Of a DNA stretch of 64,000 nt, positions 33,768 through 42,407 are shown in pieces. The stretch's first letter is position 1; every line of letters starts with the position of its first letter. The notes beneath the pieces are model-generated. The model ran no database searches. It had not been told where the DNA came from and saw nothing but the letters and a program-made list of their open reading frames with translations. The position numbers were made by a program, and so were the translations under genes. Origin of the DNA: Sinomonas atrocyanea (lineage in GTDB: Bacteria > Actinomycetota > Actinomycetes > Actinomycetales > Micrococcaceae); NCBI RefSeq assembly GCF_030811715.1, contig NZ_JAUSRH010000003.1:495556-559555 (forward strand). Direction: 5' to 3'.

Positions 33768-34619
33768 TCAGGCGAGGCGGGTGATCTCCACGCCGACGTC
33801 GAGGTGGGAACCGCCGCCGCCCGAGAGGATCCCCTTCAGCGGCGGCACATCCCGGTAGTCGCGGCCGCGGGCCACGGTCACGTGGAAGTCACCGGCCGGC
33901 TTGTGGTTGGTGGGGTCCCACGACCGCCACTCCCCGTCCCACCACTCGAGCCACGCGTGGGACTGGCCGGCGACGACCTCCCCGATGTCCGCGCTCGAGC
34001 GCGGGTGGAGGTAGCCCGAGATGTACCGGGCGGGGATGCCCAGGCTCCGCAGCGACCCGATCGCGAGGTGCGCGAGGTCCTGGCAGACCCCCTCGCGCTG
34101 GTTCCAGGCCTGCTCTGCGTCCGTCGTCACGGCCGTGGAGCCGGGCCTGTAGCGCATCTCGCCGCGCAGCCAGTCGAACACGGCGTGGGCGGCGCGGTGC
34201 GGGTCGAGGCCCTCGACGACCCCCGGCAGCGTCCCGAGCACCTCGCTGCCCGGCCCGGACAGGCGCGACTGCGGCAGCCAGTCGCTGAACTGGTCCTCGA
34301 GCTCGGGGCTGCGGAGGCGGTCCCACGCGACGACGTCGCCCTCGGACGGGACCCGCTCGACCCGGTGCACCTCGACCGTGGTCGAGGAGACGACCTCGAG
34401 GAACTCGTGCGGGATCTGCATGTCGAAGGCCGTCACGCGGGTGCCCCAGTAGTCCTTGTACGAGCTCACGGCGGCCTGCGTGGGGGTGACGCGGACCTGC
34501 GACTCGAGCACTACCTGCTGGGGCTCGGTCAGCGGCGTCATGCGTGCCTCGTTGTACGAGAGGGTCACGCGCCGGTTGTACCGGTACGCGGTGTGGTGCA
34601 GGATCCTCAGCCGGGTCAT
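33768..34619 (-). CDS. Transglutaminase-like cysteine peptidase family protein
   Basis: A 283-residue protein of the bacterial transglutaminase-like group. The N-terminal beta domain (about 1-130: LRILHHTAYRYNRRVTLSYNEARMTPL) is typical, followed by the papain-like core with the catalytic Cys in NQREGVCQDLAHL, His in SHAWLEWW and Asp in WRSWDPTNHKPAGD. No signal peptide, so cytoplasmic. ATG 34619 overlaps the stop of the alpha-E gene (ATGA). The ATP-grasp, alpha-E and transglutaminase trio is a widespread operon that comparative genomics has linked to synthesis and hydrolysis of peptide-like amide bonds; its product has not been identified. Confidence 0.93.
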   Translation of the reverse strand: MTRLRILHHTAYRYNRRVTLSYNEARMTPLTEPQQVVLESQVRVTPTQAAVSSYKDYWGTRVTAFDMQIPHEFLEVVSSTTVEVHRVERVPSEGDVVAWDRLRSPELEDQFSDWLPQSRLSGPGSEVLGTLPGVVEGLDPHRAAHAVFDWLRGEMRYRPGSTAVTTDAEQAWNQREGVCQDLAHLAIGSLRSLGIPARYISGYLHPRSSADIGEVVAGQSHAWLEWWDGEWRSWDPTNHKPAGDFHVTVARGRDYRDVPPLKGILSGGGGSHLDVGVEITRLA

Positions 34620-35542
34620 GAAACCTCTCCCACCCAGGCCTGCTCGTCGGCCCTGTTGAAGTACTTGCGCGAGACCGCGTCGGATGTCTGGGCGACGGCC
34701 TTCTGGACGCGCTCCATGTGCTCGGGCAGCTCGTCCATGAGATGGTCCGTGCGGTGGAACTCGAGGAACGTGCGGGCCTGGCCCACGATCCGCCGGGCGT
34801 CGTTGATGAACCCGACCCGGGTGTCCGACGGGTCGAGCTTCGCGAGGGCGTCGTCGGCGTCGCGCAGCGCGTACACGATCGAGCGCGGGAACAGCCGGTC
34901 CATGAGGAGGAACTCGGCGGCATGGCGCTCGTCGAACGCCGTGCGGCGAGTGCGCAGAAACGACTCGTAGGCACCCGCGCAGCGGAGCATGTTGACCCAG
35001 GACATCCCGGCGGTGTGCACCTCGCGGGTCGAGAGCATGCGCGCCGTCATGTCCGCCCTCTCGAGCGAGCGCCCCAGCACGAGGAACAGCCAGCCCTCGT
35101 CGTGGCTCATCGTGGTGTCCGCGAGCCCGCGGACCATGGCGGTGCGCTCGAGCACCCAGTTGCAGAAGCGGTAGGTGCCCACCACGTCCTTGCGGTGCTG
35201 GCTCAGGCCGTAGTAGGTGGTGTTGAGGCACTCCCACAGGCTCGAGGAGACGGTCTCGCGGGCGCGGCGGGCGTTCTCGCGCGCCGCGGCGAGCGAGCCG
35301 GCGATGCTCGTGGCGTTCGTGCGGTCGAACGCGAGCGACTGGAGCAGGTCGGTCAGCCCGAACTCGTCCGCATCCGCCCTCGAGCCCATGACGCCGAGCA
35401 GCTCCTGGGCGACGCTGCGCTGGTCCGCGGCGGGCAGGTGGTTGAGCCTTTCGAGGTGCACGTCCAGAATGCGCGCGGTCCCGTCAGCCCGCTCGACATA
35501 GCGGCCGATCCAGAACAGGGATTCAGCGATGCGGCTGAGCAC
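34616..35542 (-). CDS. Alpha-E domain-containing protein
   Basis: A 308-residue all-helical protein of the alpha-E family. The characteristic start LSRIAESLFWIGRYVERADGTARIL and the repeat-like LFLVLGRSLERADMTARML define it. It always travels with a circularly permuted ATP-grasp protein and a transglutaminase; a role as substrate carrier or amidoligase partner has been proposed but not shown. The start is GTG 35542, preceded by GGAGGACGAC. It follows the ATP-grasp gene by 72 nt and overlaps the transglutaminase start. Confidence 0.93.
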   Translation of the reverse strand: MLSRIAESLFWIGRYVERADGTARILDVHLERLNHLPAADQRSVAQELLGVMGSRADADEFGLTDLLQSLAFDRTNATSIAGSLAAARENARRARETVSSSLWECLNTTYYGLSQHRKDVVGTYRFCNWVLERTAMVRGLADTTMSHDEGWLFLVLGRSLERADMTARMLSTREVHTAGMSWVNMLRCAGAYESFLRTRRTAFDERHAAEFLLMDRLFPRSIVYALRDADDALAKLDPSDTRVGFINDARRIVGQARTFLEFHRTDHLMDELPEHMERVQKAVAQTSDAVSRKYFNRADEQAWVGEVS

Positions 35543-35614
35543 GTCGTCCTCCTCGAGGGGTCGTGGTGCGGGCGGGGATGGAGCGGGCGGGGCGGGACGT
35601 ACGACGGCGCGTGG

Positions 35615-37174
35615 TCACTGCTGCTGCTGCTCGGCCTGGCGGTCGCGCCAGTTGCTCTCGACCGGCCACACGCTCGTGCGCTCCCGGATGCTGATGGAAT
35701 GGCGCGGCTCGGCCTCGACGGGGACGTCCGGAGACTGGGCCAGCACCCACGTGTCCTTCGATCCCCCGCCCTGGCTCGAGTTGACGATGAGCGAGCCCTC
35801 CTTGAGGGCCACCCGGGTGAGGCCGCCGGGCAGGACCCACACGTCGTCGCCGTCGTTGAGGGCGAACGGGCGCAGGTCCACGTGGCGCGGGCCGAACCGG
35901 TCGCCGGAGAGCGTCGGGACGGTCGAGAGCTGGAGGACGGGCTGGGCGATCCATCCGCGGGGGTCCGCGAGGACCCGCTTGCGGAGGGTGTCCAGCTCCT
36001 CGCGCGTGGCGCTCGGGCCGATGACGAGGCCCTTGCCGCCCGAGCCGTCGACGGGCTTGACGACGAGCTCGTCCAGGCGGTCGAGCACCTCCTCTCGCGC
36101 GTCGTCCTCCTCGAGCCGGTACGTGTCCACGTTGGCCACGATCGGCTCCTCACCGAGGTAGTAGCGGATCAGGTCCGGCACGTAGGAGTACACGAGCTTG
36201 TCGTCCGCGACGCCGTTGCCCACGGCATTCGCGATGGTCACGCCGCCGGCGCGTGCCGCGTTGACCAGCCCGGGGCAGCCGAGCATGGAGTCCGAGCGGA
36301 ACTGCAGCGGGTCGAGGAAGTCGTCGTCGATGCGCTTGTAGATGACGTCCACCCGCTGCTCGCCCGCGGTGGTGCGCATATACACGCGGTTCCCGCGGCA
36401 GATCAGGTCCCGACCCTCGACGAGCTCCACGCCCATGAGGCCGGCGAGCAGCGTGTGCTCGAAGTACGCCGAGTTGTACACGCCGGGGGTCAGGACCACC
36501 ACGGTCGGCTCGTCGACGCCGGCGGGGGCGGTCTTGCGCAGGGTCGAGAGGAGCCGGCGGGGGTACTCCTCGACCGGGCGGATGGGCTGCTGGCTGAAGG
36601 CCTCGGGCAGGCCCTTGGCCATTGCACGGCGGTTCTCGAGCACGTAGCTCACACCCGAGGGGACGCGGACGTTGTCCTCGAGGACGCGGAAGGTGCCGCC
36701 GGCGTCCCGGACGATGTCGATGCCCGAGATGTGCACCCGGACTCCGCCGGCGGGCTCGAAGCCGTGCACCTGACGGTGGAAGTGCTTGCTCGTGGTGATC
36801 AGCCGGCGCGGGACGACGCCGTCCGCGACCACGGCCATCTTCGAGTAGACGTCGTTGAGGAAGGCCTCGAGCGCCCGGACCCGCTGGGCCACGCCCCGCT
36901 CGAGCACGTCCCAGTCGCCGGCGGAGATGATGCGCGGGACGAGGTCGAGCGGGAACGGCCGCTCCTCCCCCGCGTAGTCGAACGTGACCCCCTTGTCGAG
37001 GAAGGTGCGCGCCATCGAATCGGCCCGCGAGGTCACGTCGGTCAGGTCGAGCCCCGCGAGCGCCTGCGCGAGATGGCCGTAGCTGGGCCGCGCCGTCTGG
37101 CGGGAGGCGAACATCTCGTCGTACGCGCCAGTACGTTCGGCGGCGACGGAGTAGTCCTCGAAGAGATCCGACAT
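35615..37174 (-). CDS. Circularly permuted ATP-grasp protein (predicted amidoligase)
   Basis: A 519-residue enzyme of the circularly permuted ATP-grasp type 2 family, expected to form an amide or peptide bond with ATP. Recognisable parts are RVHISGIDIVRDAGGTFRVLEDNVRVPSGVSYVLENR (named by its ends), TPGVYNSAYFEHTLLA, VYMRTTAGEQRVDVIYKRIDDDFLDPL, and the ATP-site VVKPVDGSGGKGLVIGP. The C-terminal 25 residues are polar with a run of five Gln at the end. ATG 37174 is the first start after the conserved MSDLFEDY opening; the long frame continuing upstream to 40018 is a shadow of pepN. It heads the three-gene operon with alpha-E and transglutaminase. Confidence 0.93.
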   Translation of the reverse strand: MSDLFEDYSVAAERTGAYDEMFASRQTARPSYGHLAQALAGLDLTDVTSRADSMARTFLDKGVTFDYAGEERPFPLDLVPRIISAGDWDVLERGVAQRVRALEAFLNDVYSKMAVVADGVVPRRLITTSKHFHRQVHGFEPAGGVRVHISGIDIVRDAGGTFRVLEDNVRVPSGVSYVLENRRAMAKGLPEAFSQQPIRPVEEYPRRLLSTLRKTAPAGVDEPTVVVLTPGVYNSAYFEHTLLAGLMGVELVEGRDLICRGNRVYMRTTAGEQRVDVIYKRIDDDFLDPLQFRSDSMLGCPGLVNAARAGGVTIANAVGNGVADDKLVYSYVPDLIRYYLGEEPIVANVDTYRLEEDDAREEVLDRLDELVVKPVDGSGGKGLVIGPSATREELDTLRKRVLADPRGWIAQPVLQLSTVPTLSGDRFGPRHVDLRPFALNDGDDVWVLPGGLTRVALKEGSLIVNSSQGGGSKDTWVLAQSPDVPVEAEPRHSISIRERTSVWPVESNWRDRQAEQQQQ

Positions 37175-37296
37175 AGGGGACAGCTTTTCACCAATCCGGC
37201 TCCGGCGCATATCGGGCCTACGGCAGCCGCGTGTCCGGCCGGCCGCGCTCGCTCCCGCGCCGCTTCGCGGCCGGCCGGGCATGGCTCGCAGCGTGG

Positions 37297-37302
37297 TTGA
37301 AT
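37297..37302 (+). promoter_or_regulatory. -10 hexamer of pepN
   Basis: TTGAAT ends 7 nt before GTG 37310. The in-frame ATG 37301 overlaps this hexamer, which argues for the GTG as the true, leaderless start. Confidence 0.42.
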
Positions 37303-37309
37303 GGGCCGT

Positions 37310-39949
37310 GTGCCAACTCACAACCTGAGCCGCGACGAGGCCGCCGGACGGGCGGCCCTGCTCGCCGTCGACTCGTACCACGTCACCCTCGACCTCCGGC
37401 ATGCGGCCGATCCCGCAGCGGCGGCCTTCCCGACCACGAGCGTCATCGAGTTCCGCGCCCAGGCTGGTGCCGAGACGTTCGCCGACTTCCTCGGGGAGTC
37501 CGTCGACCGCCTGGTCCTCAACGGCCGCACCCTCGACCCGGCCGCCGCCTACGACGGCGCCCGGATCCGGCTCACCGACCTCGCCGGGCGCAACCGCCTG
37601 GAGGTCACGGGTCACGCGCGGTACTCGCGCAGCGGCGAGGGCCTCCACCGCTTCGTCGACCCGGCCGACGGCCAGACGTACCTGTACACCCAGTGCGAGC
37701 CCGCGGACGCGCGCCGGTACTTCGCCAACTTCGAGCAGCCCGACCTGAAGGCGCGGTTCGCGTTCACGGTGCTCGCGCCGTCGTCGTGGGTGGTCAGCGC
37801 GAACGGCGAGGCGACGGCGGAGGCCGTCCCGCTCGACGACGAGGCCACCACGGCGCGCTGGGACTTCGCCCCGACGCCGCCGATGCCCACCTACCTCGCG
37901 GCGGTGCTCGCCGGCCCGTACCACCGGGTGGCGGATGCCTGGACGGGGACGACGCGCGACGGCGGGACCCTCACCGTCCCGCTCGCCGCCTACTGCAGGG
38001 CGTCCCTCGCCGAGCACTTCGACGCCGCGCGCATCTTCGGCCTCACCAAGCGCGGGCTGGACTTCTACCACTCCGTCTTCTCCCCCGCCTATCCCTGGGG
38101 CAAGTACGAGCAGGCATTCGTGCCCGAGTACAACCTCGGCGCGATGGAGAACCCCGGCCTCGTGACCTTCACGGAGGCGTACGTGTTCACCTCGCGCGCC
38201 GCCGACTCGCAGTACGAGGGACGCGCGAACACGCTCCTGCACGAGATGGCCCACATGTGGTTCGGGGACCTCGTGACCATGCGCTGGTGGGACGACCTCT
38301 GGCTCAAGGAGTCCTTCGCCGAGTACATGGGCACCCTCGCCGTGGACCGCGCCACGGAGTTCACGACGTCCTGGGTGAACTTCGCCAACCGGCGCAAGGC
38401 CTGGGCCTACCTCCAGGACCAGCTGCCCACGACCCACCCCATCGTCGCGGACATCACCGACCTCGAGGCCGCGGAGCAGAACTTCGACGGGATCACCTAC
38501 GCCAAGGGCGCCTCGGTGCTCAAGCAGCTCGTGGCTTATGTGGGCGAGGACGCGTTCCTGGCCGCCGCCCGCGAGTACTTCGCCCGGCAGGCCTATGGCA
38601 ACACGACCCTCGGCGACCTCCTCGGCGCGCTCGAGCGGGCCTCGGGGCGCCCCCTGCAGGACTGGGCCGCGGCATGGCTGCAGACGGCCGGGCTGCCGGT
38701 CCTCGAGCCGATGGTCGAGCACGAGTCCGGGCACGACGGCGAGCGGCTCACCAGGGTGGCGGTCCGCCAGCGCGCCGTCGACCCCGTCACGGGAGCGCAG
38801 GTGCCGCGGCCCCACCGGCTCAAGGTCGGCCTCTACTCGCGCACGGCCTCGGGCGCGATCGAGCGCACGGCCAGCGTCGCGGTGGATGTGCGGGCCGACG
38901 CGCCGGGAGGCGTGACCGAGGTCCCGGAGCTTGAGGGCCTGCCGGTCCCCGACCTCCTCCTCGTCAATGACGAGGACCTGACGTACGCCAAGGTGCGCCT
39001 CGACGCCCGGTCCGAGGAGACCGTCCGGGACTCCCTCGGGGTCATCGCCGACCCCCTCGCGCGCGCTCTCGCCTGGACCGCACTGTGGCACGCGACGCGC
39101 GACGGGGAGACGCCCGCAGCGGACTACGTGCGCGCCGTCGAACGCTTCGGCGCGGCCGAGACCACGGTCGGCGTCCAGCTGACGGTGCTCGACAACGCCC
39201 GCACCGCGATCGAGCGGTACACGCACCCGGAGGGCCGCGGCGCCCTGCGCGAGGACTACCTCGCAGCGGTCGTCCGCGCGCTGCGGGGCGCCGAGCCGGG
39301 CTCCGACCAGCAGCTCGCGTGGGCCCGGGCCCTCGCGGCGGGCAGCAGGCACGGGGGCGGGCAGCACGCGCTGCTCCGGGGCCTCCTGGACGGCGCGGAG
39401 ACCCTCCCCGGCCTCGCCGTGGACCAGGACCTGCGCTGGTCCCTGTGGCAGGCTCTCGCCGCCCAGGGCCGAGCGACCGCCGAGGAGCTGGACGCCGAGC
39501 TCGCCCGCGACTGCACCGCGAAGGGCCGTGTGGGGCACACGCTCGCCATGGCGGCACGGCCCGTGCCGGAGGTCAAGGAGGGTGCGTGGCGCGCGGCCGT
39601 GGACGGCGACGAGCTCTCCAACGACCTGCTCGGCGCCACGGTCGCCGGCTTCATGCTCGGCCCGGAGGAGCTGCGGCTGCCGTTCCTGGACCGCTACTTC
39701 TCGATGCTCACGCGGGTGTGGGAGGAGCGGTCGCAGGAGATCGCGACGCGCCTCGTCGACGGCCTCTTTCCTGCCGGCTCGTCCCTCGGGGCGGACCAGG
39801 ATCCCGAGGACCACCCGGTGCTCGGACGCGCCGACGCGTGGCTCGGGGAGCACGCCGACGCCCCGGCTGCGCTGCGGCGCCTCGTGACCGAGTCCCGGGA
39901 CCACCTGCACCGCGCCCTCGTGGCCCAGGCGCGCTCCCGGAAGGGCTAG
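37310..39949 (+). CDS. pepN: Aminopeptidase N (M1 family)
   Basis: A cytosolic zinc aminopeptidase that removes N-terminal residues from peptides. The exopeptidase motif GAMEN (in EYNLGAMENPGLVTF) and the zinc motif HEMAH with downstream Glu (HEMAHMWFGDLVTMRWWDDLWLKESFAEY by its ends) are intact. The N-terminal saddle domain, catalytic domain (about 190-450) and a helical C-terminal domain are all present in 879 residues, slightly longer than the mycobacterial 861. GTG 37310 is used rather than ATG 37301 because the latter falls in the -10 hexamer; the protein then begins VPTHNLSRDEA. A terminator hairpin follows. Confidence 0.95.
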   Translation: MPTHNLSRDEAAGRAALLAVDSYHVTLDLRHAADPAAAAFPTTSVIEFRAQAGAETFADFLGESVDRLVLNGRTLDPAAAYDGARIRLTDLAGRNRLEVTGHARYSRSGEGLHRFVDPADGQTYLYTQCEPADARRYFANFEQPDLKARFAFTVLAPSSWVVSANGEATAEAVPLDDEATTARWDFAPTPPMPTYLAAVLAGPYHRVADAWTGTTRDGGTLTVPLAAYCRASLAEHFDAARIFGLTKRGLDFYHSVFSPAYPWGKYEQAFVPEYNLGAMENPGLVTFTEAYVFTSRAADSQYEGRANTLLHEMAHMWFGDLVTMRWWDDLWLKESFAEYMGTLAVDRATEFTTSWVNFANRRKAWAYLQDQLPTTHPIVADITDLEAAEQNFDGITYAKGASVLKQLVAYVGEDAFLAAAREYFARQAYGNTTLGDLLGALERASGRPLQDWAAAWLQTAGLPVLEPMVEHESGHDGERLTRVAVRQRAVDPVTGAQVPRPHRLKVGLYSRTASGAIERTASVAVDVRADAPGGVTEVPELEGLPVPDLLLVNDEDLTYAKVRLDARSEETVRDSLGVIADPLARALAWTALWHATRDGETPAADYVRAVERFGAAETTVGVQLTVLDNARTAIERYTHPEGRGALREDYLAAVVRALRGAEPGSDQQLAWARALAAGSRHGGGQHALLRGLLDGAETLPGLAVDQDLRWSLWQALAAQGRATAEELDAELARDCTAKGRVGHTLAMAARPVPEVKEGAWRAAVDGDELSNDLLGATVAGFMLGPEELRLPFLDRYFSMLTRVWEERSQEIATRLVDGLFPAGSSLGADQDPEDHPVLGRADAWLGEHADAPAALRRLVTESRDHLHRALVAQARSRKG

Positions 39950-39975
39950 CGCCGAGCCGGAAGGAGCAGCCGCCC

Positions 39976-40011
39976 GGGCGCACGACGGCGACCACTCGCC
40001 GTCGTCCGCCC
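39976..40011. terminator. Terminator between convergent pepN and lipoate ligase genes
   Basis: A 16-bp stem with one mismatch (39976-39991 with 39996-40011) and a CCAC loop; the arm contains CACGACGGCGA. Confidence 0.8.
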
Positions 40012-40054
40012 GGCCCACCCCGCGCGGTGCCCGCCTACGGGATCCGCTGTTCGC

Positions 40055-41113
40055 CTAGGGGACGCGGTGCAGCCACGCGTGCGTGGCGAACTTGCGCTCC
40101 GCGAGGGCCCGCGCGTCCGCGAGCGAGTCCTCGGACAGGACGACGCGGCGGGCGCCGTAGCGGGCCTCGAAGGTGCCCATCATCGCCTCGAAGAGGTCCG
40201 CGCGGTCCATCCCGGTCTGCCGCTTGAGCGGGTCGACCCTCTTCTGCGCGCTCGCGATGCCCTTGTCCGAGATCTTCTCCCGCCCGATGCGCAGGACCTC
40301 GGTCATCTTGGCCGCGTCGATGTCGTAGCTCATGGTGACGTGGTGGAGCATCGCACCGTTGCCGAGCCGCTTCTGGGCGGCGCCGCCGATCTTGCCCGCC
40401 TCGGTGGCGATGTCGTTGAGCGGCTTGTAGAACGCCGAGACGCCGACCTTCGCGAGGGCCTCCATGACCCAGGCGTCCAGGAAGGGGTAGGACTCGGCGA
40501 AGGAGAGCCCGTCCACGAGCGAGGTCGGCAGGTAGAGGGAGTAGGTGACGCAGTTGCCGGCCTCCATGAACATGGCGCCGCCGCCGGAGATGCGCCGGAC
40601 CACGGTCACGCCGTGCTTCTCGACCCCCTGGGGGTCCACCTCGTTGCGGTAGGACTGGAACGTCCCGATCACCACGGACCGCTCGTCCCAGTCCCACAGG
40701 CGCAGGGTCGGGTTGCGCCGGCCCTCCCCCACCTCGCGGGTCAGGACCTCGTCCAGGGCCACGTTCTCCGTGATGGTGAGGGTGCTCGGCGGGATGACTT
40801 CCCAGTCGTGGTCCGCCCAGGTGGTCGCGTGGCCGAGTGCACGGCGGACCGCGACGGCGACGGAATCGGGATCGAACCCGAACATCACGGCCGAGGGGCC
40901 CACGGCCTCCGCCACGGCGTCGCTGATGGCCGTGTTCGGGGCGTGCGTGGACAGGCCGACGAGGGCCTCGTTGATGTCCGAGAGGGCCTCATCCGGCTCG
41001 AGGAAGAAGTCCCCGTTGACGCTCGCCCACGTGATGACGCCGTCGTCCGCCGCGAGGTCCGCAACCACGAGCTTGCCGCCCGGGACCTTGAATTCACCGT
41101 GATACTCAGCCAC
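40055..41113 (-). CDS. Lipoate-protein ligase with N-terminal accessory domain
   Basis: A 352-residue lipoate/biotin ligase family protein that would attach lipoate (or octanoate) to lipoyl domains of 2-oxoacid dehydrogenases. The catalytic part (about 100-340) contains NPTLRLWDWDERSVVIGTFQSYRNEV, VVRRISGGGAMFMEAGNCVTYSL and DIATEAGKIGGAAQKRLGNGAMLHHVTM (described by key segments), with the conserved RRxSGGGAV-type loop and the GKIGGAAQ lysine. The first 90 residues (KVPGGKLVVADLAADDG to VGLSTH) look like the accessory domain that in E. coli LplA lies at the C-terminus, so the order is swapped. GTG 41113 follows a TAGGCT hexamer by 6 nt. Confidence 0.9.
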   Translation of the reverse strand: MAEYHGEFKVPGGKLVVADLAADDGVITWASVNGDFFLEPDEALSDINEALVGLSTHAPNTAISDAVAEAVGPSAVMFGFDPDSVAVAVRRALGHATTWADHDWEVIPPSTLTITENVALDEVLTREVGEGRRNPTLRLWDWDERSVVIGTFQSYRNEVDPQGVEKHGVTVVRRISGGGAMFMEAGNCVTYSLYLPTSLVDGLSFAESYPFLDAWVMEALAKVGVSAFYKPLNDIATEAGKIGGAAQKRLGNGAMLHHVTMSYDIDAAKMTEVLRIGREKISDKGIASAQKRVDPLKRQTGMDRADLFEAMMGTFEARYGARRVVLSEDSLADARALAERKFATHAWLHRVP

Positions 41114-41119
41114 GGCTCC

Positions 41120-41125
41120 AGCCTA
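41120..41125 (-). promoter_or_regulatory. -10 hexamer of the lipoate ligase gene
   Basis: TAGGCT on the minus strand ends 6 nt before GTG 41113; no ribosome binding site precedes the start. Confidence 0.5.
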
Positions 41126-41158
41126 GACCTGTTCCGCAGACGCGAATTCCGGAGACGA

Positions 41159-41190
41159 CGAAGGCGCCGTCCCGGGGGACGGCGCCTTCG
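41159..41190 (-). terminator. Terminator after rpmE2
   Basis: A perfect 15-bp stem (41159-41173 with 41176-41190) lies 36 nt beyond the rpmE2 stop. Confidence 0.8.
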
Positions 41191-41225
41191 CGTGGCAGGG
41201 GCCTGCGACCGGTGAATCAGTCGCG

Positions 41226-41483
41226 TCAGGCCTTCTTGCCGAAGTTCTTGAAGCGAGCGTTGAAGCGCTCGACACGGCCGGCCGAGTCCATGATGCGCTG
41301 CTTGCCCGTGTAGAACGGGTGCGACTCGGAGGAGACCTCGACGTCGATGACGGGGTAGGTGTTGCCGTCCTCCCACTCGGTCGTCTTGTCCGAGGAGACC
41401 GTGGAGCGCGTGAGGAACTTCTTGCCGGAGGCGAGGTCGTTGAAGACGACGTACTCGTACGACGGGTGGATATCAGACTTCAC
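41226..41483 (-). CDS. rpmE2: Ribosomal protein bL31, type B (zinc-independent)
   Basis: An 85-residue 50S subunit protein. The start [20 protein letters not shown] and [13 protein letters not shown] are characteristic. The zinc-binding Cys residues of type A L31 are absent and the mid-section insertion is present, so it is the type B paralogue, usually induced under zinc shortage by relief of Zur repression. I see no clear Zur box in the 90-nt upstream gap, though the region is short. ATG 41483 has the weak AGGGCC upstream. A good terminator follows. Confidence 0.96.
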   Translation of the reverse strand: MKSDIHPSYEYVVFNDLASGKKFLTRSTVSSDKTTEWEDGNTYPVIDVEVSSESHPFYTGKQRIMDSAGRVERFNARFKNFGKKA

Positions 41484-41573
41484 AATAGGCCCTTTGCTAA
41501 CGCCCCTGGATTTTGCCAGAGGCCAGGTGTGAACGCCCTCCCGGTTGGAGGGCCAGCAGTCAATGCTACCAGC

Positions 41574-42407
41574 TCAGCGGGGCCGCAGCTCCCAGAAGGC
41601 GACCGCGCTCGCGGCCGCGACGTTGAGCGAGTCGACGCCCGGGCGCATGGGGATCTTCACGGCGAGGTCGGCGGCGCCGAGCGTCTCCGGGGCGATGCCC
41701 GCGCCCTCGGTGCCGAGCACGAGCGCGAGCCGGTCGACGCGCCGGGCGGCGAGCTCGTCGAGGTCCACCGCGTCGTCGGCGAGCTCGAGGGCGGCGACCG
41801 TGAAGCCGAGCCGCTTGAGCTCCCCGATCCCGCCGGGCCAGGAGTCCAGGCGGGCCCACGGCACCTGGAAGACGGTGCCCATGCTCACCCGGATGCTGCG
41901 GCGGTAGAGGGGGTCGCCGCAGCGCGGGCTGACGAGGACGGCGTCGACGCCGAGCGCCGCGGCGGAGCGGAAGATCGCCCCGACGTTGGTGTGGTCCACG
42001 ATGTCCTCGAGCACGGCGACCCGGTGGGCGCCGGCCAGGAGCTCGGCGACCGGCACGGGGGCCGGCCGGTGCATCGCGGCCATCGCGCCGCGGTGCAGGT
42101 GGAAGCCGGTGATCTCCTCGAGCAGCTCGGGCGCCCCCACGAAGGCCGGCACGTCCGGGTGCGCCGCGAGCACGTCCGCGAGCCCGTCGAGCCACTTCTC
42201 GGCGAGAAAGAACGAGCGCGGCCGGTGACCGGCGGCGAGGGCACGGCGCAGCACCCGCGAGGACTCGGCGATGTAGAGGCCCTCGGCCGGCTCGCGCAGC
42301 AGGCGCAGCCGGACGTCAGTCAGGCTCGTGTAGTCGGCGATGCGCGGATCGTCCGCCGAGGCGAGCCGGACAATCTGCCGCCCCTCCGGTGCCGGCGTCT
42401 CAGGCAT
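41574..42407 (-). CDS. SpoU/TrmH-family 2'-O-ribose RNA methyltransferase
   Basis: A 277-residue RNA methyltransferase with the trefoil-knot SPOUT fold. The substrate-binding N-terminus (about 1-100) is followed by motif 1 DIVDHTNVGAIFRSAAALG (with the conserved N..GAIFR), motif 2 LVLGTEGAGI and motif 3 IPMRPGVDSLNVAAASAVAFWE. The target (rRNA or tRNA position) cannot be assigned. ATG 42407 overlaps the stop of the TauE gene by 8 nt, indicating coupling. ATG 42422, five codons further upstream in the same frame, is an alternative that reaches deeper into the TauE gene. Confidence 0.92.
   Translation of the reverse strand: MPETPAPEGRQIVRLASADDPRIADYTSLTDVRLRLLREPAEGLYIAESSRVLRRALAAGHRPRSFFLAEKWLDGLADVLAAHPDVPAFVGAPELLEEITGFHLHRGAMAAMHRPAPVPVAELLAGAHRVAVLEDIVDHTNVGAIFRSAAALGVDAVLVSPRCGDPLYRRSIRVSMGTVFQVPWARLDSWPGGIGELKRLGFTVAALELADDAVDLDELAARRVDRLALVLGTEGAGIAPETLGAADLAVKIPMRPGVDSLNVAAASAVAFWELRPR

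Noticed and set aside
35615..40018. 1467-residue open frame on the minus strand
   Set aside because: Only the C-terminal part (from ATG 37174) is real (ATP-grasp). The rest is antisense to pepN, whose GAMEN and HExxH motifs prove the plus strand.
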